From the NCBI GenBank assembly GCA_030544685.1, contig CP086683.1:3782001-3846000 (forward strand): a stretch of DNA of 64,000 nucleotides. The letters are read 5' to 3'. Made by a program: the position numbers and the translations under genes. How positions within the stretch are numbered: position 1 is the first letter of the stretch; each line of letters starts with the position of its first letter. Source of the stretch: Pseudomonas sp. B21_DOA. Lineage in GTDB: Bacteria; Pseudomonadota; Gammaproteobacteria; Pseudomonadales; Pseudomonadaceae. Under the pieces are notes generated by a model that saw only the letters and a program-made list of their open reading frames with translations, searched no databases and was not told where the DNA came from. This document shows, piece by piece, positions 1-10,234 of the stretch.

Positions 1-381
1 CGCGTCTGCACCCTGCAGCTTGAGAACTTTCTTGCCATCAACCAGGCCCGAACCGCCATTGACGGTTGGTTTGAACAGCATCGAAACCTTGGTGCCGGCG
101 TTGCAGTTCACTTTCAGGTTGAAATCGTTGGCAGCCACACGACCGGCGCCCGGGGCAGAGTCGGTGCCCATGTCCTTGATCGAAACGCTGCCCATGTCCA
201 CGGCAATCATCTTGTCGTTACCCGAAGCGCCGTCTACCGAGCAGGCGTCGTTATTGATAACGCCGGTGAAGCTGATTTGACCGCTGCCGCCCTTGACAGC
301 TTTGGCGGCTTCTTCAGCCACTGCGCCAGTGGAGGCAGCCAGTACGGAAAGAGTGAGTACTGCGAAAGCGAACTTTTTCAT
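1..381 (-). CDS. Type 1 fimbrial major pilin, N-terminal part (cut by left edge)
   Basis: The reverse strand encodes 127 residues before the window edge. It opens with a typical signal peptide (MKKFAFAVLTLSVLAASTGAVA) followed by a pilin N-terminus with the motif ISFTGVINNDACSV and a second Cys (VNCNAG), the pair expected to form the conserved pilin disulfide. Such subunits are exported to the periplasm, taken up by a PapD-type chaperone and polymerised through an usher. The chaperone and usher genes are not in the window and would lie beyond the left edge. The gene diverges from the REC-EAL regulator gene. The intervening 325 bases carry two copies of the motif that recurs through this cluster. 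The C-terminal half is missing only because of the window boundary. Confidence 0.85.
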   Translation of the reverse strand, partial: MKKFAFAVLTLSVLAASTGAVAEEAAKAVKGGSGQISFTGVINNDACSVDGASGNDKMIAVDMGSVSIKDMGTDSAPGAGRVAANDFNLKVNCNAGTKVSMLFKPTVNGGSGLVDGKKVLKLQGADA

Positions 382-458
382 GTTTATATCCGAAGTTATT
401 GTGAAGTGCTGCATTGAAATGCCAGGCCATGTTAGGTCGGCGGTGGTGGTAGGTCTTT

Positions 459-475
459 GGGATTTGTCTTAAAGC
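459..475. promoter_or_regulatory. Cluster motif, imperfect copy upstream of the pilin gene
   Basis: GATTTGTCTTAAA, about 80 bases upstream of the divergent pilin start, resembles the half-site GTCTTAA of the motif seen more clearly at 10117-10134. It is an imperfect match and counted only because of its position. Confidence 0.3.
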
Positions 476-551
476 GTGGCAAATGCGATCACGCCAGCAA
501 TATCGCTTAACGCGTAACTCTATTTTCTTATTAGTTACTGTGGAGAACCAA

Positions 552-567
552 TTGAGACAATTCTCAA
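552..567. promoter_or_regulatory. Perfect palindrome TTGAGA-CAAT-TCTCAA
   Basis: A 6+4+6 perfect inverted repeat lies between the divergent pilin and REC-EAL genes. Read on the reverse strand it contains GAGAATTGTCT, which recurs at 6992 and 10235. Its position between divergent promoters fits an operator for a dimeric regulator such as the REC-HTH protein encoded at 2102. The regulator assignment is inference. The rest of 382-706 shows no other gene or clear signal. Confidence 0.5.
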
Positions 568-706
568 GGTTGCGCAGCCGTGCACTGGGTACTATTCGCT
601 GATGCAGAAATTCTCAGTCAATGCAAAGTTTGTGAGCGAGCGTCCTGCTTGATAGTTGATCCAGACTTTCCACTATTAATGGCTGATAGAAAGAGGTTCT
701 CGGTTA

Positions 707-1927
707 GTGAACACGCTTCGTATATTGGTATTGGAAGACCACGCCTTTCAGCGCACGGCGGCAGTCAGTGCGCTTAATAGTCTGGGGTACAAAAATATCT
801 TTCAGGCGGCTGACGGCAAGGATGCGCTGGCTGTGATATCCCAGGCTGGAGGCGTGGACGTTGCATTGTGTGACTTGAGCATGGCCGGGATGGATGGTTT
901 GACGTTCTTGCGCCTGGCGAGAGAGGCCGGTTTGATTCGTGCAGTGATCATCTGCAGTTCACTGCCTGAAGACTTGTTGCGCACGGTTGACCGGATTGTC
1001 ACGTTGCAGGGGCTGGAATTGCTTGGCAGTGTCGGCAAGCCGCTGATGGTCGATGTGCTGGGGCCATTGTTGGCTCGTTATCGGCCGCACACTCCCGGCG
1101 ATGCCAAAGTGGTGGAAAGTCATCTCGATCAGCCTTCGGAGAACGAAGTGCTCGAAGCTATACGTCGTCAGGAATTTCGCGCCTACTTCCAGCCCAAGTT
1201 TCATCTGCGCAGTGGTGAGGTGGATGGCGCCGAGGTGCTGGTCCGATGGCAGAGCCCCAGTCGCGGCTTGCTCTCGCCAGGCATGTTCTTGCCGACGATC
1301 GAGCGTTGCGGTCTGCTCGACGAAATGTTTTTCAGCCTGCTCACCCAAGGCTTGAGTCTGCAGCGCTTCGTCCAGTCTCACGGCAAGCCATTCAAGTTGG
1401 CGTTCAATCTCGACGTGACGCAGATGGCCAACCCGAATCTTGTCGACCGAATCAAGGCGCTGTTACGCATCCATGGCGCGTCGCCAGCCGGTCTCATCTT
1501 CGAATTGACCGAAACCGGCCTGCTGCAGATGCCCGAGATCAGCATGGAAAACATGGTGCGTCTGCGCATGCTCGGCTTCAGTCTGGCGATCGATGATTTC
1601 GGTGTCGGCTATTCTTCACTTGAGCGGCTGTGCCAGATGCCGTTCAACGAAATCAAACTTGACGCCGGCTTCGTGCAGAATTTCCATCAGGCTCGGTACA
1701 GCGCGGTAATCCACGGGGCCTTGGCTCTGGCACGCGAGCTGGACATGCGCGTGGTCGCAGAAGGCATTGAAACCGCCGACCAGGTTCATCATCTGGCGCG
1801 GCTTGGTTGTCAGTGGGGGCAGGGCTTCTTCTATGCTCGCCCGATGAATTGGGCGCATTTGGTCGACTGGCGTTTCGAGGGTCAGAAGTCATCCTGGCGC
1901 CGCGCAATAGGCACATCCGACCGCTGA
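707..1927 (+). CDS. REC-EAL response regulator (RocR/PvrR-like c-di-GMP phosphodiesterase)
   Basis: A 406-aa protein with an N-terminal receiver domain (about 1-125; predicted phospho-acceptor D56 in ALCDLSMAGMDG) and an EAL domain (about 150-390). The EAL signature appears as GAEVLVRW, with EVL in place of EAL. FELTETG, IDDFGVGYSSL, LDAGFV and VAEGIET are all present, so hydrolysis of c-di-GMP is plausible. In the P. aeruginosa Roc system such a protein modulates signalling from the RocS sensor that controls cup fimbriae. Here it sits directly before the REC-HTH and sensor-kinase genes and diverges from a pilin gene, which supports the same role. The GTG start follows the Shine-Dalgarno AAGAGG at 691-696. 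Confidence 0.85.
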   Translation: MNTLRILVLEDHAFQRTAAVSALNSLGYKNIFQAADGKDALAVISQAGGVDVALCDLSMAGMDGLTFLRLAREAGLIRAVIICSSLPEDLLRTVDRIVTLQGLELLGSVGKPLMVDVLGPLLARYRPHTPGDAKVVESHLDQPSENEVLEAIRRQEFRAYFQPKFHLRSGEVDGAEVLVRWQSPSRGLLSPGMFLPTIERCGLLDEMFFSLLTQGLSLQRFVQSHGKPFKLAFNLDVTQMANPNLVDRIKALLRIHGASPAGLIFELTETGLLQMPEISMENMVRLRMLGFSLAIDDFGVGYSSLERLCQMPFNEIKLDAGFVQNFHQARYSAVIHGALALARELDMRVVAEGIETADQVHHLARLGCQWGQGFFYARPMNWAHLVDWRFEGQKSSWRRAIGTSDR

Positions 1928-2101
1928 TGTGAGCGGGCATTCTGACTTTTGGGACAAAGCCCTATTTCGTCACGCCTTTAAAACACTCATCATGTGCCGA
2001 GAAATCAATCAGATGCACCTGAATGCTTCGGTGATGCCCGGGATTTGCTGCGGTTGCCAAGTGCTGATGGTCCTCCAACCCTCCTCATCATGGAGCTGTT
2101 C

Positions 2102-2809
2102 ATGCATTGGTCAGTCGTGAATCCGTTACGCGTTGCCATCCTTGATGATCATTCGCTCATACGTCTGGCGATGAAATCACGGCTGACGCGTGAAGCCGAG
2201 TTCAGTGTGGTGGGCGTGTACGGCAGCAGCGCGCAGTTGCTCGCCGGGTTGCGCGAGGTCGACATCGACCTGCTGATCCTCGACTACAAGCTGCACGATG
2301 GAGAGCTGGACGGGCTCAATCTGATCCGCCTGCTGCGCAAGCAATATCCGGGCATGCGCATTCTCGTTTCGTCCTCTGAAGAGCGTCCGGCAGTGGTGAA
2401 TATGGCGATCGGGGCGGGCGTCAGCGGATTCTTTGGCAAATCCCAGTCGGTCGATGACCTGATCACTGCCATCCGCAGTGCCGCGTCCGGGCAGTTGTAC
2501 CTGTCGCCGGCAATGGCCTTCGAGCTTGACGTGCTGCCTGCGTCGGTCGAAGAACCGTCGGGCGTCAGTGATGACGGCGCGGCGCACAGCGACGATTTCC
2601 TCAGTAATCCTTTGCTCTCACCGAAAGAAAAAGAAGTCTTGCGCTGCTGTCTCGAGGGTATGGGCGTGACTCAGATCGCTTTGAAGTTCTCCCGCAGTCG
2701 CAAAACCATCAGTGGGCAAAAACAGGCCGCTTTCAAAAAGCTTGGCATTCGTGGTGACGCAGAGCTGTTCAAGTTGCAGCACAGCCTGACAGCCGACAAC
2801 CAGGGATAA
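2102..2809 (+). CDS. REC-HTH (LuxR/NarL-type) response regulator, RocA/RcsB-like
   Basis: 235 aa. The receiver domain holds a predicted phospho-acceptor D61 (LLILDYKLHDG), and the C-terminal LuxR-type helix-turn-helix spans roughly residues 170-230 (LLSPKEKEVLRCCLEGMGVTQIA, then SRSRKTISGQK). This start is chosen because GGAG at 2092-2095 is spaced 6 bases from the ATG and the receiver fold begins directly after it. The longer upstream reading frame has no ribosome-binding site. The gene ends 7 bases before the sensor kinase, so the two are almost certainly co-transcribed. It is probably the output regulator of the fimbrial genes, and the inverted repeats at 552, 7156 and 10117 are candidate binding sites. 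Confidence 0.85.
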   Translation: MHWSVVNPLRVAILDDHSLIRLAMKSRLTREAEFSVVGVYGSSAQLLAGLREVDIDLLILDYKLHDGELDGLNLIRLLRKQYPGMRILVSSSEERPAVVNMAIGAGVSGFFGKSQSVDDLITAIRSAASGQLYLSPAMAFELDVLPASVEEPSGVSDDGAAHSDDFLSNPLLSPKEKEVLRCCLEGMGVTQIALKFSRSRKTISGQKQAAFKKLGIRGDAELFKLQHSLTADNQG

Positions 2810-2816
2810 CTCGCTT

Positions 2817-5800
2817 ATGTTTCATCTGTTGCGCGGTGTTTTGCTAGTCAGTGTGCTTTTCGTGTTCGGTAGCGGGTCGTTGTGGGCAGCAGAGCCGCGC
2901 ACTCTGCAGGTGTTCGGTCGATCGGACTGCAAGGAACTGCAAGTCGATCTGGCCAATGAAGACTGGAGTTGGTTGCGGCAGAAGCGCAGCCTGGTGTTGG
3001 GCTCGGCGCTCCCGGATTTCCCGCCTTATGTCATGACCGCCAGCGGTACGCGCTATGAGGGGATTGCCGCCGATATCGCCTGCATTATCGGTCAGGCCCT
3101 GCACGTTGAAATCACCGTCAAGGCCTACCCCGACAGGCGTGACGCAATGGCCGCACTCGAACGCGGTGACATTGACTTGTTGGGCAGCTCGAACAGTTTC
3201 GAATTGATCGATGGCCTCGTCACACTGAGCAAACCTTATGTCGATGACGTGCCGGCGATATTCATGCGCGGCGATGATCGGCGACCGATGCCGGCCAATC
3301 TGGCCGGTTTGCGTATTGCGGTTGCCGACGATTACCTGCCATCCAGTCAATTGCACGGGTTATACCCCAACGCCGAGTTCGTGCTTTTTCCGTCCAACGA
3401 GTTGGCACTGGCTGCGCTGGCTTTTGGCAAGGTCGACCTGTTTCTCGGCGATACGGTGTCGAGCAATTACCTGATCAACCTCAACTACTTCAACTATGTG
3501 CGCCTGCACTCTTTCGTCAAAACCCAAACCAGCGGTTTCAGCTTTGCCTTGCGCCGGGGCAACGACCAATTGCTGCGTCTGATCGACTCGACCCTCGAGT
3601 CGCTGGGTGATGCGAAGATTGCGGAGATCACCAAGCGCTGGTCCGGCGGCGGCGGGGCGCTGACGCCCAAACGTATTGATCTGACACCCGGCGAAGCCCG
3701 CTGGCTTGAGCTGCATCCGGTCGCGCGCTTCGTCATCAATGACGATCAGGCGCCGTTTGCGTTCTTTGATGGCGATGGCAATTTTGGCGGGATCGGTGCT
3801 GATCTGCTGGAGCTGATTCAACGGCGTACCGGTTTGCAGATCAACGTAGAACGCACTGACAGTTTTTCCAGCCTGAGTACGCGTCTGCTGGATGGCAGTG
3901 CCGATATCTCGCTGCTGACGCCAACCGTCTCGCGGGAAGTCGGCATGCGTTTCACTCATCCGTTCCTCGCCAGCCCATTTGTGATCGTCACCGCCAAGGA
4001 CCCGGGCGCGCCTTCAAGCCTGCAGGAATTGCGCGGCAAGCGAGTCGCGGTTCCCGAAAGCTCGGCGGAGCGTGAGCTGCTCAAGGACTACCCCGACATC
4101 GAGATCGTTGATAACGAAACAGTTCTGGGCGCCTTGGCTGACGTGAAGGACGGACGTGCGGACGCGATGATTACCACGCTGCACAGTGCGCGTTACTACA
4201 TCGCCCACATCTACAGCGACAGCTTGCGTATCTCCAACATCGTCGGCATGAACAAAGGCTTCCTCGCTTTCGCCGCGCGGCGTGCCGATACCGAACTGGT
4301 CAGCATTCTGAACAAGGCACTGCTGAGCATTCCGCCGGATGAGCTGGACGTGATTCTCAACCGGTGGCGTCCCATTGCAGCATTTTCCGGATTGTCGTGG
4401 CGCGATTACAAGGCGCTGATCTACCAGATCAGCGCTGCCGCGTTCCTGATCATCCTCGGGTCGGTCGCATGGAATTTCTACATCCGCCGGCAGATCCGTG
4501 AACGCAGTCGGGCAGAGCGCTTGCTCGGCGATCAGTTGAAGTTCATGGGCGCGTTGATCAACGGCACGCCGCACCCCATTTACGTTCGTGATCGGGAAGG
4601 TCGACTCGTCACCTGCAATAACAACTATCTGCAGACATTTGGCCTGATAGAAAAGGATGTGATCGGCAAGACCGTGCTCGAAAGCGGCAAGCGCAATCGC
4701 CAGGAGGCGTTGCAATTTCACGACGACTACCTGCGCGTCATCGAGCAGGACGAACCTTACGAGGTGGATCGCACGCTGCATGTCGGTGATACTCGGCTGA
4801 TCATTTACCACTGGATCCAGCCTTATCACGACACCGCCGGTGAAGTCAGAGGCGTGATCTGCGGCTGGATCGATATCAGCGAACGCCGTGAACTGATCGA
4901 GGAGTTGCGTGCGGCGAAAGAGCTCGCTGACGAGTCGAGCCGCGCCAAAACCACGTTCCTGGCGACCATGAGCCACGAGATCCGTACGCCGATGAGTGCC
5001 GTGATCGGCATGCTCGAACTTACCCTCAAGCGTGCCGAGCAGGGACACTTCGATCGGCCGGCGATTGAGGTGGCGTATGACTCGGCAAAAGGCCTGCTGG
5101 AACTGATCGGCGATATTCTCGATGTGGTTCGCATCGAGTCCGGCCATGTCAGCCTTTCGCCCAAGCGTGCCAACCTGCGCGAACTGGTCGAATCGGTAGC
5201 GCGGGTGTTCGACGGCTTGGCCAGGCAGAAGAGTCTGGTGTTGAAGCTCGACATCGACGCCACTGTCGGCTGTGACGTATTGGTTGATCCGATGCGCTTC
5301 CAGCAGGTGCTCTCGAACCTGGTGGGTAACGCGATCAAGTTTACCGACACCGGTCATGTCAGCGTCTCGATTCGTGGTCAACGCCTCGCTGACGAACGCC
5401 TGCAGGTCGACCTCAAGGTCGAGGACACCGGCATCGGCATTTCCAGCGCGGATCTGCAGAACCTGTTTCAGCCGTTCTCCCAAGCCAACCATGGTCCGTC
5501 CAACAGGGGCGGCACCGGTCTGGGGCTGGCCATCTCACGTTCGTTGTGCGAGTTGATGGGCGGGCGGCTGAACATCACCAGTACGCTGGGCAAAGGCACC
5601 TGCCTGGAAGTGTCGCTGTTCTTCAACATTCTCAGCCCGCTCGGCGGCAAGGTGCTGCCTGTTTCGGTTGTTCAGGACAAACCGGTCCCGACACTCAGGA
5701 TTCTCGTAGTCGATGACCAGAGCGCCAACCGCCTGCTGTTGACGCAGCAGCTGAGTTTCCTTGGCCAGGCGGTGCGTGATGCCGCCGACGGTGCCCAGGC

Positions 5801-6447
5801 ATTGGCGCTGTGGCGCTCGGAGCCGTTCGACATTGTGATCACGGACTGCAACATGCCGGTCATGAACGGCTATGAGCTGGCCCGCACCATTCGCCAGGAC
5901 GAACGCGAAAGTGGTGGATCGCCGTGCATCATACTGGGCTTCACGGCCAACGCGCAGCCGGAAGAAAAAGTGAAATGCCGGGAGGCCGGGATGGATGATT
6001 GTCTGTTCAAACCGATCAGTCTCGGCACTTTGTCGATCATGCTTGCAGGCTGGGAAAAAATGTTGAAACCCAGCCATTTGAAAGCCCGCCTGCGGCGACT
6101 ATCAAGGAGCTGGGTTCGATTCGCGAGCGTCTTGACGAGCTCACCGGCGGCGACCTCGACATGATGAAAGAACTCCTGCGTGAGGCGCTATCGAGTTGCG
6201 AAAAGGATCTGGAGGAATTGCATTCGCTGATACCCGAAAGCGATCCTGGGCTGTTGGCTGACCTGGCACACCGGATCAAGGGGCGGCGCGCATTGTTGCC
6301 GAGCATCAGGTCATCGAGGCGTGTAACGAGCTTGAGGCCGAATGCGAAGCGCCGGTCATCGATGCCCTGGATCTCAATCGCAGCGCAGCGAAGCTGGAGC
6401 ATGCACAGGCTGATCTGATCAAGAAAATCAAAAGGGTCGAGTTGTAA
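2817..6447 (+). CDS. Unorthodox hybrid sensor kinase, RocS/BvgS-like (two apparent frameshifts)
   Basis: Repaired length is 1210 aa. Order: signal peptide (1-24), two tandem periplasmic solute-binding-type domains (about 45-275 and 290-510), one membrane segment (about 530-555), PAS (about 570-690), HisKA with H720 in FLATMSHEIRTPM, HATPase (GTGLGLAIS), receiver with D1010 (ITDCNMPVMNG), and an HPt domain (DLAHRIKG, His at 6269-6271). This is the BvgS/EvgS/RocS1 layout for a His-Asp-His relay to the REC-HTH partner encoded just upstream. The receiver and HPt lie in different frames. One extra A in the run at 6055-6060 and one extra G at 6280-6283 restore a single frame ending at the TAA 6445-6447. 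I regard both as sequence errors. Without them the kinase would stop at 6164 and lack its HPt. Confidence 0.85.
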
Positions 6448-6549
6448 GCGTCTCGGCTCATGCCCCTGAAACTGGCCGCGCATTGAAGAGGGCGTTAAAG
6501 ATCATTTCGCCACGGGCGATACCTTGGTTAATAACCATGGAGTTTCGCG

Positions 6550-6927
6550 ATGATCATTCGACGTCCTTTATTGATTGCCTGCCTTTGCCTGCTCGGTGTC
6601 GACACCGTCAGCGCAGCCCAGTCTGCGCCGGTCAGCGGAGTGATTCGCTTCAGCGGGCAGATTGTCGAGACGAGTTGCATGGCGAGTGGCAGCAGCCATT
6701 TTTCTGTCGAACTGCTTGACTGCCCGCAGGCAAGCACCGGGCAGATTTTCACGGTAAAAAACGTCAGTGCGGCAGGGCGGGGTGAGCCGCGCCAGCAAGT
6801 GTTCGTGAAAATGATTGCCGATACTCATGAACAGGAAAAATACTACGACCAGCGTTTGCTGCTGACGGACAACAAGGGCCACCAGATAACGACCGGTAAC
6901 TACGTCGTGACGATGACGCTGCCTTGA
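6550..6927 (+). CDS. Small pilin-like protein
   Basis: 125 aa with a signal peptide (MIIRRPLLIACLCLLGVDTVSAAQ), followed by GVIRFSGQIVETSCMA, which resembles the first strand and first Cys of type 1 pilins. A second Cys follows in ELLDCPQ. The protein is shorter than a typical 150-180 aa pilin and ends in the strand-like GNYVVTMTLP. GGAG lies 7 bases before the ATG. Its position behind the sensor kinase suggests a minor fimbrial subunit of the same system. I cannot assign it to a named family with certainty. Bases 6448-6549 hold no other feature. Confidence 0.65.
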   Translation: MIIRRPLLIACLCLLGVDTVSAAQSAPVSGVIRFSGQIVETSCMASGSSHFSVELLDCPQASTGQIFTVKNVSAAGRGEPRQQVFVKMIADTHEQEKYYDQRLLLTDNKGHQITTGNYVVTMTLP

Positions 6928-6949
6928 TGGCTTGGAAAGAATGAATCTG

Positions 6950-6985
6950 CGCCCCTTGTTTCAAGGTTACTGACAAAAAGGGGCG
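6950..6985 (+). terminator. GC-rich hairpin downstream of the small pilin-like gene
   Basis: CGCCCCTT (6950-6957) and AAGGGGCG (6978-6985) form an 8-bp stem with a 20-base loop. There is no U tract after it, so intrinsic termination is uncertain. Confidence 0.35.
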
Positions 6986-6991
6986 TCACTA

Positions 6992-7004
6992 ATGAGAATT
7001 GTCT
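6992..7004. promoter_or_regulatory. Cluster motif ATGAGAATTGTCT
   Basis: This shares GAGAATTGTCT with one strand of the perfect palindrome at 552-567 and with the site at 10235-10248. It lies 230 bases before the receiver-like gene at 7234. Confidence 0.4.
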
Positions 7005-7155
7005 GGTTCGTGCAGAACCGTCCCGCGCTTCAGGCTTGCCGCCACTCCCTGCGTTGCAAAATCCCCCTTCAACACTCTCTGAACCAGACCATGCGTCGCT
7101 GCCATGGACTGTCGTCCAGGTGTGGCTTTTCGTTCGGCGATCCTTGCCGTCATTT

Positions 7156-7169
7156 TGAGACAAGTCTCA
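7156..7169. promoter_or_regulatory. Perfect palindrome TGAGAC-AA-GTCTCA
   Basis: A 6+2+6 inverted repeat 64 bases upstream of the gene at 7234. It has the same half-site (RGAC/GTCY) as the palindrome at 10117-10134. It is a candidate operator of the local REC-HTH regulator. Bases 7005-7155 show no gene I can support. Confidence 0.45.
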
Positions 7170-7233
7170 TTTCAGCCAGACGCGCCCTTGGCTATTTTCT
7201 TGAAAGGAAGAATGGAGCTGCCAAAGGTGTCCG

Positions 7234-7695
7234 ATGTTTCTTGAAAATAACCGCAGTCGATCCTTGCGGATCCTGATCGCTGACAGCGATGTGCGCAGAG
7301 GCCAGTCGATCGAACAGCAGTTCAACAAGCTGGGCTGTCTCAGCGTATTGAACGTGTGTACCTATCGTGACCTGAGAGTCCTGACGTATTACTGCCCTCA
7401 ACGGTTGAGCCTGGTCGTCGTCAATGCTCAGTTGCTCAGCGAAATGGCGATGGATCCGCTCGACTTTTTCGGGGAAAACCCGCTGATTCGTCATTTGCTG
7501 ATCTTCAATCCCGACGATGATCACCAGTGGTCGAAGACCTTCTTCAACCCGCATCCGCAGCGCTGGATGCGCCTGGTGTCGAAAATCGATCTGCCGCGAT
7601 TGGCAGACTTTCTGATGCTGGCCGACCCGGCGCTCAAGGAACTCGCGGAGCCGGCCTCAACCGACCCTTCGCTTTCCTCGTGCGCCAACCGCTAG
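7234..7695 (+). CDS. Degenerate receiver-like protein, function unknown
   Basis: 153 aa. The start LRILIADSDVRRGQSIEQQF looks like the first strand and helix of a response-regulator receiver (acidic pair as D-S-D). The following LSLVVVNAQLLSE occupies the place of the phospho-acceptor strand but has Asn instead of Asp, and no DNA-binding domain follows. It is probably a pseudo-receiver, perhaps a partner of the sensor kinase relay. AAGGTG precedes the ATG. The nearby palindrome at 7156 suggests it belongs to the fimbrial regulon. No confident family name. Confidence 0.55.
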   Translation: MFLENNRSRSLRILIADSDVRRGQSIEQQFNKLGCLSVLNVCTYRDLRVLTYYCPQRLSLVVVNAQLLSEMAMDPLDFFGENPLIRHLLIFNPDDDHQWSKTFFNPHPQRWMRLVSKIDLPRLADFLMLADPALKELAEPASTDPSLSSCANR

Positions 7696-7810
7696 CTACC
7701 GCACCTTCCCGCGATGATCCACGCAGGCGCTGAGGTGCTGCTGCCCAGCGCCTGCTTTGCTGCCCACTCGTTTGCCCCATTGTCTTGAATACACTCTAAG
7801 GTAAGGCATC

Positions 7811-9438
7811 ATGCTGCTTCGTAAACTCAATCTCGCGCCGCGTTCGGCGCTGTGTTTTGGCTTGTTCTGTCTCATGATTATCGCGATCGGATTGATCGCC
7901 CTGCAGCAAGTCGACTTGCTCAACAAGGCAGAAACGTACGTCGAGACGACGATCGTGCCGAGTATCAAACTGCTCGGCCAACTGGATCGTGAATTCGTCG
8001 AGATCAAGGGCAACAACGCCCGCTTGCGCAATCCCATCGAAACGCCCGAGCGCAAGGCGCAGGCCCTGATGGATATTCAGCAGTCCCGTCAGCTCATCAA
8101 GAAACATCAGACAGCGCTCATTGAGCTGCTGGCCACTGACGCTGGACGCGAGGCGTTCGAGGAGTTTGCCAAAGCGCAAAAGGTCAACGATCTGGCGCAG
8201 GACCAGTACCTTGAAACAGTGGCGAGCGGGCAGCTCGAGGCGGCCATCGCGCTGTCCAAGAATCAGATGCGTGTTGCCTCGGATGGCGTACAAGTCGCGC
8301 TCAAGAAGCTGATTGCACTCAACGAGATCGAAGCTTACGAAGCCGGCAAGCAGGCCGACAATGTCTACGAACACACGCTGTTGATCGTCAGTGTGTTCAT
8401 TATCATTGCCATCGGTGCTTCGTTGGCTCTGGCCGTGTTGTATACCCGCAGCCTGACGGTACCCATTGCAGGCTCGCTAAGGGTGGCCGAATGCATCGCC
8501 GCCAATGATCTGAGCGAAACCATTGCGCTGGATGGCTCCGATGAGGCGGCGCAAATGCTGTCGTCATTGGCGGCGATGCAAACCAGTCTGCGAGATGCCT
8601 TGATCATGATCCGTGATTCGTCCACGCAGTTGGCCGAGACCTCGGAGGTCATGCACGGCGTCACTGAAGATATCTCGCGTATCACTCAACGTCAGAGCCA
8701 TGAAATCGAAATGGCCGCCACCGCCGTCACTGAAATGAGTGCAGCGGTGGAGCAGGTGGCAGACAACGCCGCATCGACCTCGCAGCTGACGTCGGAATCA
8801 AGTGCGGCAGCCATTGCCGGTCGAAGTCAGGTCAGCGACACGGTCGCCGCAATCAACCTGATGGTGTCCAGCGTGCACAGCACCTCGGCTGAGGTGCAGG
8901 CGCTATCGACCATGGCGAGCGATATCAGCGGCGTGCTGGACGTTATCCGAGAGGTTGCCGAACAAACCAATCTGCTTGCCTTGAACGCAGCGATCGAAGC
9001 AGCGCGGGCGGGGAGGCGGGTCGCGGTTTTGCCGTGGTTGCCGATGAGGTGAGAGGGCTGGCGCAGCGTACTCAGAAGTCGACCGAGGACATCGAGTCCA
9101 TGGTCAGCTCCATTCAGTCGGGCACCAGCCGCGCAGTTTCCTCCATGAGCCACACCCGCGCTCAGGCCGAGAGAACGCTCGAAATGGCCAATATCGCCGG
9201 CGAAGTGCTGACCGACATCACTGGCTCGCTGAATCTCATCAACGAGCGAAACCTGCTGATGGCAACCGCTGCAGAAGAGCAGGCTCAGGTTGCGCGTGAA
9301 GTGGATCGCAGCCTGATCAGCATTCGCGACCTTTCGTGTGAAACCGCTGAGGGATCGAAACAGACCGCAGTCGCATCGGCGGAGCTGTCGCAATTGGCCG
9401 CGTCGCTGAACAAACTGACCAAGGAATTCAAACTTTAA
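7811..9438 (+). CDS. Methyl-accepting chemotaxis protein (apparent frameshift)
   Basis: Repaired length 542 aa. An N-terminal membrane segment (about 10-30) is followed by a periplasmic four-helix-bundle sensor region (about 35-190), a second membrane segment (about 195-215), HAMP, and a methyl-accepting signalling domain. The hairpin tip is typical: [44 protein letters not shown] when read across the break. The frame changes at the G run 9010-9013. One added G restores the tip exactly, which is strong evidence for a sequence error. The ligand cannot be inferred. It is separated from the fimbrial genes by 115 bases and ends at a good terminator. Confidence 0.88.
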
Positions 9439-9449
9439 TCAGTAAACGT

Positions 9450-9474
9450 AAAGCCCTGGCTACCAGGGCTTTTT
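9450..9474. terminator. Bidirectional intrinsic terminator
   Basis: AAAGCCCTGG-CTA-CCAGGGCTTTTT lies between the convergent chemoreceptor gene and the gene at 9477. The T tract is on the + strand and the A tract serves the other direction. Confidence 0.8.
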
Positions 9475-9476
9475 GA

Positions 9477-10061
9477 TCAGCGCTCTATCGGCGCAGCAAA
9501 GTCCTGCGCATGGGGTGCAGAGTCAGTTTGTGCTGGCGATGCGGTTTGTGCTGTCAACTGCTCAATGCAGCTGGCGAGTTGTTTTTCATAGCTTTCAAGT
9601 ACCGCTTCGGCTTCAGCTTCGCGCTCATCACGCAGGCGGAAGAAATCGTCGCGATTGAGTTGGTCCGCAACAAGTCTGATGTTTTGCTCGATGATCGCGC
9701 ACAGTGAATCTTCATCCTCTAACACCGCGCTGGTCAGGGCTGCCTGTCGATTGTTTTCGAGTTCGGTTTTTGCGTGCTCAGCGGCCTTCGCCTGTTCCTT
9801 TGCGCTAAGCAGGTCGGTTTCCAAAACCTGTTTCTGTTCCGCCAGGCGCTTCAGTTCTGCGCTCATCGACTGGATTGCATCGGCGCGTTGGGTGAGTTCG
9901 ACCTCCTGTTGTTGCACCACAGCCTTCAGTGGAAACAGTTCATTGAGTTGGTAGCCGGCGACCACAGTCATGGCGATCAGTGCCAGCGCAAGAATGGTCA
10001 GGCAGTAGATGGCGGCGTTGCTCTGGGGTTTTGAGCTATTGAGGGTATCGAGGGCTCTCAC
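9477..10061 (-). CDS. Single-pass membrane protein with long coiled coil, function unknown
   Basis: 194 aa. One membrane segment near the N-terminus (about 18-38, IYCLTILALALIAMTVVAGY) is followed by a long charged, Gln/Glu/Lys-rich coiled coil (about 50-110) and a C-terminal region with two Cys. The GTG start has GGAG 10 bases upstream. The perfect palindrome at 10117-10134 is 56 bases upstream, so it probably shares regulation with the fimbrial genes. I do not recognise a family. Confidence 0.6.
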   Translation of the reverse strand: MRALDTLNSSKPQSNAAIYCLTILALALIAMTVVAGYQLNELFPLKAVVQQQEVELTQRADAIQSMSAELKRLAEQKQVLETDLLSAKEQAKAAEHAKTELENNRQAALTSAVLEDEDSLCAIIEQNIRLVADQLNRDDFFRLRDEREAEAEAVLESYEKQLASCIEQLTAQTASPAQTDSAPHAQDFAAPIER

Positions 10062-10116
10062 GGAATCGTTTCTCCTATCAAGAGTAGACAGTTTAATAAC
10101 CTCGATTCGCTGGGCC

Positions 10117-10134
10117 TTTAAGACGAGTCTTAAA
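10117..10134. promoter_or_regulatory. Perfect palindrome TTTAAGAC-GA-GTCTTAAA
   Basis: An 8+2+8 inverted repeat, the clearest copy of the cluster motif. It lies between the divergent genes at 10061 (-) and 10390 (+). It is a candidate operator. Confidence 0.5.
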
Positions 10135-10234
10135 TTGTGCTCTGTTTGCGTATGTCGATAACGGCTAACATTTGTTAACGAATTCGCAGAAGGCTTCTTG
10201 TTTAAACCGACTATCTAAAGTTTCTTGTGGGTCC

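Noticed and set aside
4014..5492. A 492-aa reverse-strand open frame
   Set aside because: Shadow of the sensor-kinase gene; composition is typical of antisense frames in GC-rich DNA.
6051..6300. Programmed frameshift in the sensor-kinase gene at the A run before the HPt domain
   Set aside because: The site lacks a proper slippery heptamer for the reading frame, a second break follows 230 bases later, and the same kind of deficit affects many unrelated genes in the window.
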